From positions 62,001 to 126,000 of the forward strand of contig NZ_WHJG01000003.1 in NCBI RefSeq assembly GCF_011682175.1: a stretch of 64,000 nt of DNA, in the 5' to 3' direction. Below the pieces are notes generated by a model. The model was not told the DNA's origin and did not search any database. It saw nothing but the letters and a program-made list of their open reading frames with translations. Both the position numbers and the translations under genes were made by a program. This document shows positions 56,972 to 64,000 of this stretch, piece after piece. This DNA is from Massilia frigida. GTDB lineage: Bacteria > Pseudomonadota > Gammaproteobacteria > Burkholderiales > Burkholderiaceae_D. Every line of letters starts with the position of its first letter. Within the stretch, counting starts at the first letter, position 1.

Positions 56972-57307
56972 ATGGCGATGACACCGACTTACCGCACTGC
57001 TGCATTTGCCGGAGCATGGTCATCTGTGGGCCTTGGCGGCATCGAGGCTATGCAAGACGCGAACGCGGATTCTCTCCTCAGCGGCAACCTGGCAACGCTG
57101 CTTGCCTTCGCCGTGTTCTTCTTTGTGCCGGTGCTTTTCCTCGTGATCGGACGGGATACCGGCGCATTCAGCCGCACCTGGTTCCTCGACCCGCACGAAA
57201 GCGCGGCGTACTGGGTCGTCACGAAGAGGGCGCTGGTCTGGTTTGTCAGTGCGGCGCTGGCGGGCGCCATCGTTTCGCTGGCCGCAAGCGTGCTGCGGAT
57301 GCTGTAG
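56972..57307 (+). CDS. Small membrane protein of unknown function
   Basis: A 111-residue protein with two membrane segments (TLLAFAVFFFVPVLFLVIG and ALVWFVSAALAGAIVSLAAS). Between them is a short loop with RDTGAFSRTWFLDPHESAAY. The ATG at 56972 has AAGGGGA five bases upstream. It reads toward a tRNA gene on the other strand. Confidence 0.65.
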   Translation: MAMTPTYRTAAFAGAWSSVGLGGIEAMQDANADSLLSGNLATLLAFAVFFFVPVLFLVIGRDTGAFSRTWFLDPHESAAYWVVTKRALVWFVSAALAGAIVSLAASVLRML

Positions 57308-57374
57308 CCGTGCGGCGCGCAGGCAGGCTGGCCGCGCCACGTGTGCGGGCGATGCTCATCGCCCCGAACAGACT

Positions 57375-57449
57375 GGTCCCTCCGACAAGAATCGAACTTG
57401 TATCCCACGCTTAGGAGGCATGTGCACTATCCATTGTGCTACGGAGAGG
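57375..57449 (-). tRNA. tRNA-Arg (anticodon CCT)
   Basis: Read on the minus strand the sequence folds as a full cloverleaf. The acceptor CTCTCCG pairs with CGGAGGG (one wobble). The D stem is GCAC/GTGC, the anticodon stem is CATGC/GCGTG with loop CTCCTAA (anticodon CCT at 57414-57416), and the T stem is ACAAG/CTTGT with loop TTCGATT. The CCA end is encoded (57375-57377). No integrase or attachment-site duplication is seen nearby. Confidence 0.93.
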
Positions 57450-57629
57450 ACGCTGTGATTCGGCGATCGGCCTCCGCCTGAGGCGGCCCGGTGTCGTGAA
57501 TCGACCGCAATTATAGCCGAGGTTCGACCCCTAAATGGCGGCAAATTGGGTGCCACCTGTCCCAAGTCGGTACAATGCGTGCTTCATTCATTCATCTGGC
57601 GGGTTTTCCCGCCTGCGCACTTACCCTCT

Positions 57630-59537
57630 ATGGCTGTCATTTCACTCTCGTCGGCGCAACTTGCGTTCGGCCACGTCGCGTTGCTCGATCACGCGGAATT
57701 TTCCCTTGAAACCACGGAGCGCGTCGGTCTGATCGGGCGTAACGGCACCGGCAAGTCTTCGCTGCTGAAAACCATCTCGGGCAAATTCAAGCTCGACGAT
57801 GGTCTGCTGGTGATGCAACAATGCATCAAAATCGCCTATGTCGAGCAGGAACCGACCTTCGACCCGGCCATGTCGGTGTTCGACGCGGTCGCCGCCGGCA
57901 TGGGGGGCCAGGCTGCCATGCTGGCCGAATACGAAGCATTGACCGGCCAGTTCGGCCAGGGCGACGACGATGCGCTGATGGAGCGCATGCACGACCTGCA
58001 AGTCCAGCTCGACGCTACCGATGGCTGGAGCATGCAAAACAAGGTCGACACCACCCTCGACCGCCTGAGCCTCGCCGGCGAGTCGCTGATGGGCACGCTG
58101 TCGGGCGGGATGCAAAAGCGCGTCGCGCTGGCCGTGGCCCTGGTGTCCGCGCCGGACGTGCTGCTGCTCGATGAGCCGACCAACCACCTCGACTTCCGCT
58201 CCATCCTGTGGCTGGAAAGCCTGTTGCGCGACTTCAAGGGCTCGGTCCTGTTCATCACCCACGATCGTAGCTTCCTCGACAACGTCGCCACCCGCATCAT
58301 CGAACTCGACCGCGGCAAGCTGCTGTCTTATCCTGGCAATTTCAGCGCCTACCAGACGCGCAAGGCCGAACAGCTGGAAATCGAAGAAGTCGAGGCGGCC
58401 AAGTTCGATAAGTTCCTGGCCCAGGAAGAAGTCTGGATCCGCAAGGGCGTCAAGGCACGCCGCGTGCGCGACGAAGGCCGCGTGCGCCGCCTGGAAGCGC
58501 TGCGCCTGTTGCGCGCCGCGCGCCGCGACCAGCAAGGCCAGGTCAAGCTCGAAGTGTCCTCGGGCGAACGCTCGGGCAAGATCGTGGCGGAGCTGGAAAA
58601 CGTCAACAAGGCGTATGGCGACAAGGTCATCGTCAGCAATTTCAGCGGCACCATCCTGCGCGGCGACAAGGTCGGCCTGATCGGCGCCAACGGCGCCGGC
58701 AAGACCACCCTGCTGAAAATGATCCTGGGCGAAGAGCAGGCCGACAGCGGCTCCGTGCGTCTCGGCACCAAATTGCAGGTCGCGTACTTCGACCAGATGC
58801 GCGCCCAGCTCAATGAAGAAGCCAACCTGATGGAAACCATCGCCCCGGGCAGCGACTGGGTCGAGGTCAATGGCGCGCGCAAGCACGTCATGACCTACCT
58901 GAACGACTTCCTGTTCGCGCCGGAACGGGCCCGTTCGCCGGTCAAGTCGCTCTCCGGCGGCGAGCGCAACCGCCTGCTGCTGGCGCGCCTGTTCGCCAAG
59001 CCGGCCAACTGCCTGGTGCTCGATGAGCCGACCAACGATCTGGACATCGATACCCTCGAATTGCTGGAAGAGTTGTTGGAAGACTACACCGGCACCGTGT
59101 TCCTGGTCAGCCACGACCGCACCTTCCTCGACAATGTCGTGACCCAGGTGATCGTGGCCGAAGGCGAGGGCAACTGGCGCGAATTCGTGGGCGGATATAC
59201 CGACTGGGAACGCGTCAAAGGCCAGATCCAGGCCCAGGGCGCCGCCGCAGCACCGAAAGCGGCTGTTAAAACTACTACAACATCCTCTGGTGTTCCTGTT
59301 GCTAAAAAGGTAAAATTAAGTAACAAGGAACAGCGGGAGCTCGAAGAGCTGCCATTATTGATAGCCAGCCTGGAGGACGAGCAATCGGCCATCACGCAGC
59401 AACTCAACGCACCGGACTTTTACAGGACCAACCCGGCCGATGCCAAGCGCCTCAATACGCGCTTTGCCGACATCGATCAGCTACTGAGCGATGCGCTGGA
59501 AAAGTGGGAACTGATCGAAGCCCGTTCAAAGGGATGA
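57630..59537 (+). CDS. uup: ABC-F ATPase, Uup type
   Basis: A 635-residue soluble protein with two ABC domains and no membrane part. Walker A motifs are GLIGRNGTGKSSLL and GLIGANGAGKTTLL. The signature motifs are LSGGMQKRVALAVAL and LSGGERNRLLLARLF, and the Walker B motifs are LLLDEPTNHLDF and LVLDEPTNDLDI. The C-terminal coiled coil (LEELPLLIASLEDEQSAITQ) is the DNA-binding tail of Uup. The family acts on the ribosome or in suppressing transposon excision. The ATG at 57630 fits the conserved N-terminus MAVISLSSAQ. Confidence 0.92.
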   Translation: MAVISLSSAQLAFGHVALLDHAEFSLETTERVGLIGRNGTGKSSLLKTISGKFKLDDGLLVMQQCIKIAYVEQEPTFDPAMSVFDAVAAGMGGQAAMLAEYEALTGQFGQGDDDALMERMHDLQVQLDATDGWSMQNKVDTTLDRLSLAGESLMGTLSGGMQKRVALAVALVSAPDVLLLDEPTNHLDFRSILWLESLLRDFKGSVLFITHDRSFLDNVATRIIELDRGKLLSYPGNFSAYQTRKAEQLEIEEVEAAKFDKFLAQEEVWIRKGVKARRVRDEGRVRRLEALRLLRAARRDQQGQVKLEVSSGERSGKIVAELENVNKAYGDKVIVSNFSGTILRGDKVGLIGANGAGKTTLLKMILGEEQADSGSVRLGTKLQVAYFDQMRAQLNEEANLMETIAPGSDWVEVNGARKHVMTYLNDFLFAPERARSPVKSLSGGERNRLLLARLFAKPANCLVLDEPTNDLDIDTLELLEELLEDYTGTVFLVSHDRTFLDNVVTQVIVAEGEGNWREFVGGYTDWERVKGQIQAQGAAAAPKAAVKTTTTSSGVPVAKKVKLSNKEQRELEELPLLIASLEDEQSAITQQLNAPDFYRTNPADAKRLNTRFADIDQLLSDALEKWELIEARSKG

Positions 59538-59586
59538 TCACCATAGATTAAACAGGAGCAGGCGTTTGCCTGGCAGATGAAGAACC

Positions 59587-60306
59587 ATGTCCGAACGCAA
59601 TGAACAACCCGACCTGACGGCGCCTGCCGCTGCCAACGTTCCGATGTTCAGTCGCTCGGCCTGGGCCCGCATCCTGCCATTCCTGGTGTATATCTTGTTT
59701 ATCATCGCGGTCGATGTCCTGACCCGCCTGGGTGTCGATGCCCAGGCGCTGCGCTGGATGTACGCCCTCAAGATCGGCGCCGTCCTGGCCACGCTGGCCT
59801 GGTTCTGGCGCGATTACACCGAACTGCATGCCTGGCGCGCCGGCGCGCTGGCGACCGCCATCGCCGCCGCGACCGGGGTGGTGGTGCTGGTGCTGTGGGT
59901 CAGCCTGAATGCGGACTGGATGGTGATCGGCGCGCCCGATGGCTTCAATCCCACCGCGGGCGGACGGATCGACTGGCTGATGGTGGCGGTGCGTATTGCC
60001 GGCGCCGCACTGGTCGTGCCCGTCATGGAAGAATTGTTCTGGCGCTCGTTTTTGATGCGCTGGATCGATTCGGACCACTTCGATTCGCTTGATCCAGCAC
60101 AAATAAGCGTCAAAAGTTTTGTGATCGGCGTGGTCCTGTTTGGATTTGAGCATAACCTGTGGCTGGCCGGGATCGTCGCCGGCGCCGCCTATTCCCTGTT
60201 GTACATGAAACAACGCAGCCTGTGGTCATCCATCCTCGCGCACGCCGTCACCAACGGCCTTCTCGGGCTGTGGATTGTGCGAACGGGAAATTGGACATAC
60301 TGGTAA
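59587..60306 (+). CDS. CAAX-protease-related membrane protein of the exosortase/EPS locus
   Basis: A 239-residue membrane protein with about six helices. Catalytic-type motifs of the CPBP family are present: VMEELFWRSFLMRW (EExxxR), FGFEHNLWLAGIVAGAAYSL and AHAVTNGLLG. The length and context (EpsL and EpsB follow) match the CAAX prenyl protease-related proteins found in PEP-CTERM/EPS loci. Substrate unknown; a role in processing sorted proteins or polysaccharide export is inferred. Confidence 0.82.
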   Translation: MSERNEQPDLTAPAAANVPMFSRSAWARILPFLVYILFIIAVDVLTRLGVDAQALRWMYALKIGAVLATLAWFWRDYTELHAWRAGALATAIAAATGVVVLVLWVSLNADWMVIGAPDGFNPTAGGRIDWLMVAVRIAGAALVVPVMEELFWRSFLMRWIDSDHFDSLDPAQISVKSFVIGVVLFGFEHNLWLAGIVAGAAYSLLYMKQRSLWSSILAHAVTNGLLGLWIVRTGNWTYW

Positions 60307-60346
60307 TATCTCGCCAATTCGAAATGACTTGAACAAAGACTAACAA

Positions 60347-61591
60347 ATGCCTTCCACCTTGCCAACACATCCACACCGTCCGCGCCTGGCGCCTGGCGCC
60401 ATCGTGCCGGGCGCCGTAGCGCTGGCCCTGGCCATGGGCGCGGCCGCGACGCCGGCCTGGGCCGGGCCGTCCGATGCGCTGCACGTTTACGGCGGCCTCG
60501 GCTATTTCTACGACGACAACCTGTTTCGCCTGGAAGACGCCGCGCCCGGTTACGACAAGCAGCGCAGCGATTCCGCGCGCCAGAGCGTGGCCGGGGTCAT
60601 TTTCGACAAAACCTATGGCCGCCAGCGCATCGAGCTGCAGGGCAAGCTGTCGAAAGTGGCGTATTCGCACTTCCAGCAGCTCGATTACGACGGCAAGGAT
60701 TTCCAGGGCACCTGGAACTGGCAGCTCGGCAACCACCTGGAAGGCAGCCTCGGCGCCACCTATGCCCAGAGCCTGGCGCCGTACACCGATTTCCAGAGCC
60801 GCGAACGCAACCTGCGCGTGCAGCGCCGCCAGTTCGCCGATGGCGCCTGGCGCATGCATCCGAGCTGGCGCGTGCGCAGCGCCGTCGCGCGCGACAAATT
60901 TACCTATGAGCTGTCGACGCAGCGTTATAACGACCGCACCCAGGACACGGTCGAAGCCGGCTTCGACTACCTGCCGCGCAGCGGCAGCAGCGCCGGCCTG
61001 GTGGCGCGCCGCCTGAGCGGCAAGTACCTGAACCGGCGCATTATCGGCGGCCAGGTGCGCAACAACGATTACGAGCAAGATGAACTGAAGGCGCGCGTGG
61101 TCTGGCGCGCCACGCCCATCCTTACCGTGCAGGGACTGGCAGGCTACGCCAAGCGCAAGAATGCCGAATCGGGTCCGCACGACGTGAGCGGCTTTAACGG
61201 CCGCGTCACGGCGGACTTCAGCCCGCGCCAGAAGCTGCGCTTCAATACCGCGCTGTGGCGCGAGTTTGCCGCCATCGATAACTATTACTATACCTTCAGC
61301 CTGAACCGCGGCGCCAGTCTCGGCAGCGCTTGGGATGCCATGGCCAAGGTGCGCTTCGACGGCACGCTGAGCGTGGAACAGCGCTCCTATGAAGGCCGCC
61401 TGCTGCCCAATTCGCCGGGCGACCTGAGCGACACGCTGCGCACGGCCACCTTCGGCGCCACCTGGGTTCCGTTGCAGACAGTGCAATTTTCCACCTCTTT
61501 CATCCACCAGGAGCGCAGCGGCGCGCAATTCCTCGGTAATGGAAGCTTCAAGGCGAACACAGTTTCGGTAAACGCCAATGCGCAGTTCTAA
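60347..61591 (+). CDS. epsL: EpsL-like outer-membrane beta-barrel for polysaccharide export
   Basis: A 414-residue exported protein with a signal peptide (cut near TPAWAGPSD). A long beta-strand-rich barrel follows, for example LHVYGGLGYFYDDNLFRLED, RLSGKYLNRRIIGGQVRNND and the ending NTVSVNANAQF. This fits EpsL proteins of exosortase-linked exopolysaccharide clusters, in which the barrel is thought to let the polymer leave the cell. It lies nine bases before the epsB-like gene. Confidence 0.78.
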   Translation: MPSTLPTHPHRPRLAPGAIVPGAVALALAMGAAATPAWAGPSDALHVYGGLGYFYDDNLFRLEDAAPGYDKQRSDSARQSVAGVIFDKTYGRQRIELQGKLSKVAYSHFQQLDYDGKDFQGTWNWQLGNHLEGSLGATYAQSLAPYTDFQSRERNLRVQRRQFADGAWRMHPSWRVRSAVARDKFTYELSTQRYNDRTQDTVEAGFDYLPRSGSSAGLVARRLSGKYLNRRIIGGQVRNNDYEQDELKARVVWRATPILTVQGLAGYAKRKNAESGPHDVSGFNGRVTADFSPRQKLRFNTALWREFAAIDNYYYTFSLNRGASLGSAWDAMAKVRFDGTLSVEQRSYEGRLLPNSPGDLSDTLRTATFGATWVPLQTVQFSTSFIHQERSGAQFLGNGSFKANTVSVNANAQF

Positions 61592-61599
61592 AGGTGCCC

Positions 61600-62982
61600 A
61601 TGACGGTCAATGACATCCCCTTAATTTCGTTCTTCCAGCGCGTGCTCGATCCCCTGATCATCATGGGGACCCTGTACGTCTCGTCGATGTTCTTCCATGA
61701 ACCGTTCACGGGGTATTCGCTGGTCTTGATGATTCTCGCTTTCTTCGTCTCGTCCGCCGTCTACCAGCACGTCGATCCGTACCGGACCTGGCGCAGCGGG
61801 CGCATGCTCGCCTACATGCGCGACACCGTGTTCGGCTGGATCCTGACCGTGTGCGTGCTGCTGTTCCTCGGTTCGGCCAGCGGACTGTCGTATTATTACG
61901 ACAATAAAGTGGTGCTGGCCTGGTTCATCGCCACCCCGATCGTGATGCTGGTGAGCCACCTGGCGGTGCGCCGCGTCTCCGTCGGCCCCGGCAACAATAC
62001 CGAAATGCGCTCGGTGGTGGTGATCGGCGCCAACGATGTCGGCATCAAGTTCGCCGGCATCTGCGAGCGCCACAAGAACCTGTTCATGCAGATGCACGGC
62101 TTTTTCGACGACCGCACCGAAGACCGCCATCCGGCCAACCTGCGCCATCCGATGCTGGGCAAGATGGCCGATATCGCCGCCTATGTGCGCGAACATAACA
62201 TCAAGATGATTTTCATCAGCCAGCCGATCTCGGCCCAGCCGCGCATCCGCAAGCTGCTCGACGAGCTGCAGGACACCACGGCCTCGGTCTACTTCCTGCC
62301 CGATATCTATGTGTTCGACCTGATGCAGGCGCGCTTCGACAATGTCGGCGGCATGCCCGTGATCGCCATCTGCGAAACCCCGTTCATGGGCTTGAACAGC
62401 ATGGTCAAGCGCACCAGCGACATCGTGCTCGGCCTGATCATCCAGCTGATGCTGCTGCCGATCATGCTGGTCATCGCTTGCGCCGTGAAGTTCACCTCGC
62501 CGGGGCCGGTGATTTTCCGCCAGCGCCGCTACGGCCTGTACGGCGAGGAAATCATCGTCTACAAGTTCCGCTCGATGACGGTGACCGAAAATGGCGACAC
62601 CGTGGTGCAGGCGCGCAAGGGCGACCAGCGCATCACCCGGGTCGGGGCGTTTTTGCGCAAGAGTTCGCTCGACGAACTGCCCCAGTTCTTCAATGTGCTG
62701 CAGGGACGCATGAGCATCGTCGGTCCGCGCCCGCACGCGGTGGCGCACAACGAGCAATACCGCAAGCTGATCAAGGGCTATATGCTGCGCCACAAGGTCA
62801 AGCCCGGCATCACCGGCTGGGCCCAGGTCAACGGCATGCGCGGCGAAACCGAAACGCTCGACAAGATGGAAGCGCGGATCCAGTACGATCTCGATTACCT
62901 GCGCAGCTGGTCACTCTGGCTCGACCTGTGGATCATCGTCAAGACGGTCAAGGTGGTGTTCAGCCGCGAGAATGCGCACTAA
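61600..62982 (+). CDS. epsB: Undecaprenyl-phosphate glucose phosphotransferase, exopolysaccharide priming enzyme
   Basis: A 460-residue inner-membrane enzyme transferring glucose-1-phosphate to undecaprenyl phosphate, the first step of repeat-unit assembly. Four N-terminal helices and a CoA-binding-like domain (VVVIGANDVGIKFAGICERH) precede the sugar-transferase domain. That domain has FRQRRYGLYGEEIIVYKFRS, KSSLDELPQFFNVLQGRMSI and GPRPHAVAHNEQY, with KPGITGWAQVNGMRGETETL near the end. The ATG at 61600 follows AAGGTG; a GTG two codons earlier is less likely. Confidence 0.92.
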   Translation: MTVNDIPLISFFQRVLDPLIIMGTLYVSSMFFHEPFTGYSLVLMILAFFVSSAVYQHVDPYRTWRSGRMLAYMRDTVFGWILTVCVLLFLGSASGLSYYYDNKVVLAWFIATPIVMLVSHLAVRRVSVGPGNNTEMRSVVVIGANDVGIKFAGICERHKNLFMQMHGFFDDRTEDRHPANLRHPMLGKMADIAAYVREHNIKMIFISQPISAQPRIRKLLDELQDTTASVYFLPDIYVFDLMQARFDNVGGMPVIAICETPFMGLNSMVKRTSDIVLGLIIQLMLLPIMLVIACAVKFTSPGPVIFRQRRYGLYGEEIIVYKFRSMTVTENGDTVVQARKGDQRITRVGAFLRKSSLDELPQFFNVLQGRMSIVGPRPHAVAHNEQYRKLIKGYMLRHKVKPGITGWAQVNGMRGETETLDKMEARIQYDLDYLRSWSLWLDLWIIVKTVKVVFSRENAH

Positions 62983-63221
62983 TGCAACACGCCGTATTAA
63001 GCCGGCCTTAATCCTCTACCGCAGTGCAGCAAAAGTTGTTTCGTCGTCATCAACAACGCGCTAAAATGAAGACCGGCGCGGGCGCCCCGGGCTGCCCGCC
63101 GGCCATCATGCAGGGCGGAATAGCAGTACCATTTAAACGCATCGATTTGCCGATGTGTGTAATAATCCCGGCAATCTCGTTGTGTATTAATCAAGCTTTA
63201 TTAACAAAATTGAGGAATAAA

Positions 63222-64000
63222 TTGAACAACTCCACCCTGGCCATGTCGGCGCCATCCCACAAACGTTTGCTGTGCGCCGCGCTCATGGTCGCGCTCGCCG
63301 CACTTGGCGGCTGCGGCAACAAAGGCAGCAAACCCAAGGTGGGCCAGGCGCTGGTCAGCGTCAATGGAGAAGAAATCACCGAGTTGCAGCTGAGCGAAGA
63401 GCTGATGCTGGCCAACGTGCCACCGGCCCAGCAGGCCGAGGCCAGCAAGAAGCTGGTCGAAGCCCTGATCGACCGCCAGCTGCTGCAAAATGAAGCGGCC
63501 AAGGAAAAGGCCGACCGCGATCCCAAGGTGGTGCAGGCGATCGAACGGGCCAAGGCCCTGATCATCGCCCAATACTATATGCAGAAGAAGGTCGGCGCCG
63601 TGGCCCGCCCGAGCGCCGTCGAAATCAGCGATTACTACACCAAGAATCCCGACTTCTTCGCCGCCCGCAAGCAGTTCGACATGAAGCAGCTGGTGATCCA
63701 GTCGAAAGACCTGAGCGACGAAGTCAAGAAGGTGGCCGAGAACGCCAAGTCGCTGGACGACGTGGCCGTCTGGTTCGACGCCAACAAGATCAAGTTCATG
63801 CGCGCCCAGGCCTCGCGCACCACTTCCGACCTGGCGCCGGAAATGTCCGCCAAGCTCAAGAGCATGCCGAAGAACCAGCTGTTCATCGTCAAGGAAGGCG
63901 AGCGCAGCATGCTGGTGTCGATCGTCGACGTGCGCGACAACCCGGCCACGCTCGAAGTGGCGTCGCCCCAGATCGAGAAATTCCTGTTCAACAAGCGTAC
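63222..64000 (+). CDS. epsD: EpsD-family peptidyl-prolyl isomerase lipoprotein (runs off the right edge)
   Basis: The frame is open from 63222 to the window end (259 codons). It has a lipobox (ALAALGGCGNKGSK), then a SurA-like N-terminal helical domain (ALVSVNGEEITELQLSEELM, LVEALIDRQLLQNEAAKEKA) and the beginning of a PpiC-type isomerase domain (FAARKQFDMKQLVIQSKDLS). This fits EpsD of exosortase-associated exopolysaccharide loci. The start TTG at 63222 has GAGGA nine bases upstream; an in-frame ATG at 63243 has none. Confidence 0.8.
   Translation, partial: MNNSTLAMSAPSHKRLLCAALMVALAALGGCGNKGSKPKVGQALVSVNGEEITELQLSEELMLANVPPAQQAEASKKLVEALIDRQLLQNEAAKEKADRDPKVVQAIERAKALIIAQYYMQKKVGAVARPSAVEISDYYTKNPDFFAARKQFDMKQLVIQSKDLSDEVKKVAENAKSLDDVAVWFDANKIKFMRAQASRTTSDLAPEMSAKLKSMPKNQLFIVKEGERSMLVSIVDVRDNPATLEVASPQIEKFLFNKR

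Noticed and set aside
57375-57449. Integrated element at the tRNA-Arg gene
   Set aside because: No integrase, no repeat of the tRNA 3' end and no change in base composition nearby.

Overview
The window is GC-rich chromosomal DNA from a betaproteobacterium, most likely Oxalobacteraceae (Massilia, Duganella or Telluria type). This is an inference from protein flavour, the gene order lpxK - Trm112-like - kdsB - adk, and PEP-CTERM proteins together with an EpsL/EpsB/EpsD exopolysaccharide locus. No insertion sequence, integrase or CRISPR array is recognisable.

Layout. 1-5 kb: the N-terminal part of an M1 peptidase, then a cobalamin riboswitch in front of btuB-btuF, then dsbA and a small membrane protein. 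5-13.7 kb: an RstB-like histidine kinase and an RstA-like regulator on the minus strand, separated by about 6.6 kb of accessory genes. These are a PrcB-domain lipoprotein and its truncated remnant, two copies of a MipA/OmpV gene plus an unknown periplasmic protein, and an amino-acid-type binding protein. 13.7-17.2 kb: a secreted protein, a gene remnant, sodB and xseA. 17.2-18.2 kb: a gene-free kilobase with six copies of a fixed-length 66-bp element, each carrying a DnaA-box sequence. 18.2-24.5 kb: exbB/exbD, lpxK, a Trm112-like gene, kdsB, adk and hppA, a housekeeping block for envelope and energy functions.

24.6-34.2 kb: a lipoprotein, two PEP-CTERM paralogues that both look frame-damaged, a CoA-transferase, and a tightly overlapping four-gene operon (TPR-like, PcfJ-like, DUF1266-like and Sel1/zinc-ribbon proteins). 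34.4-45.2 kb: a short-chain dehydrogenase behind a perfect 22-bp palindrome, gamma-glutamyltransferase, a patatin, and a very large periplasmic-propeller hybrid kinase between two paralogous response regulators. 45.3-52.3 kb: a six-gene operon for 2-aminobenzoate (anthranilate) breakdown through CoA thioesters, made of ligase, monooxygenase/reductase fusion, MarR regulator, enoyl-CoA hydratase, acyl-CoA dehydrogenase and RidA-like protein. 52.3-54.4 kb: a tandem triplication of a coiled-coil membrane protein with its upstream region. 54.7-64 kb: an MscS channel, a CHAD protein, tRNA-Arg(CCT), an Uup-type ABC-F ATPase, and the beginning of the exosortase-associated exopolysaccharide locus, which runs off the right edge.

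The strongest candidate for something undescribed is the array at 17324-18093. Six elements each have an AATCA block exactly 42 bp (four helical turns) before a TTRTCCACA DnaA box that sits inside a small inverted repeat. No replication gene is nearby, so a DnaA-titrating or DnaA-reactivating locus comparable to E. coli datA or DARS is a reasonable hypothesis.
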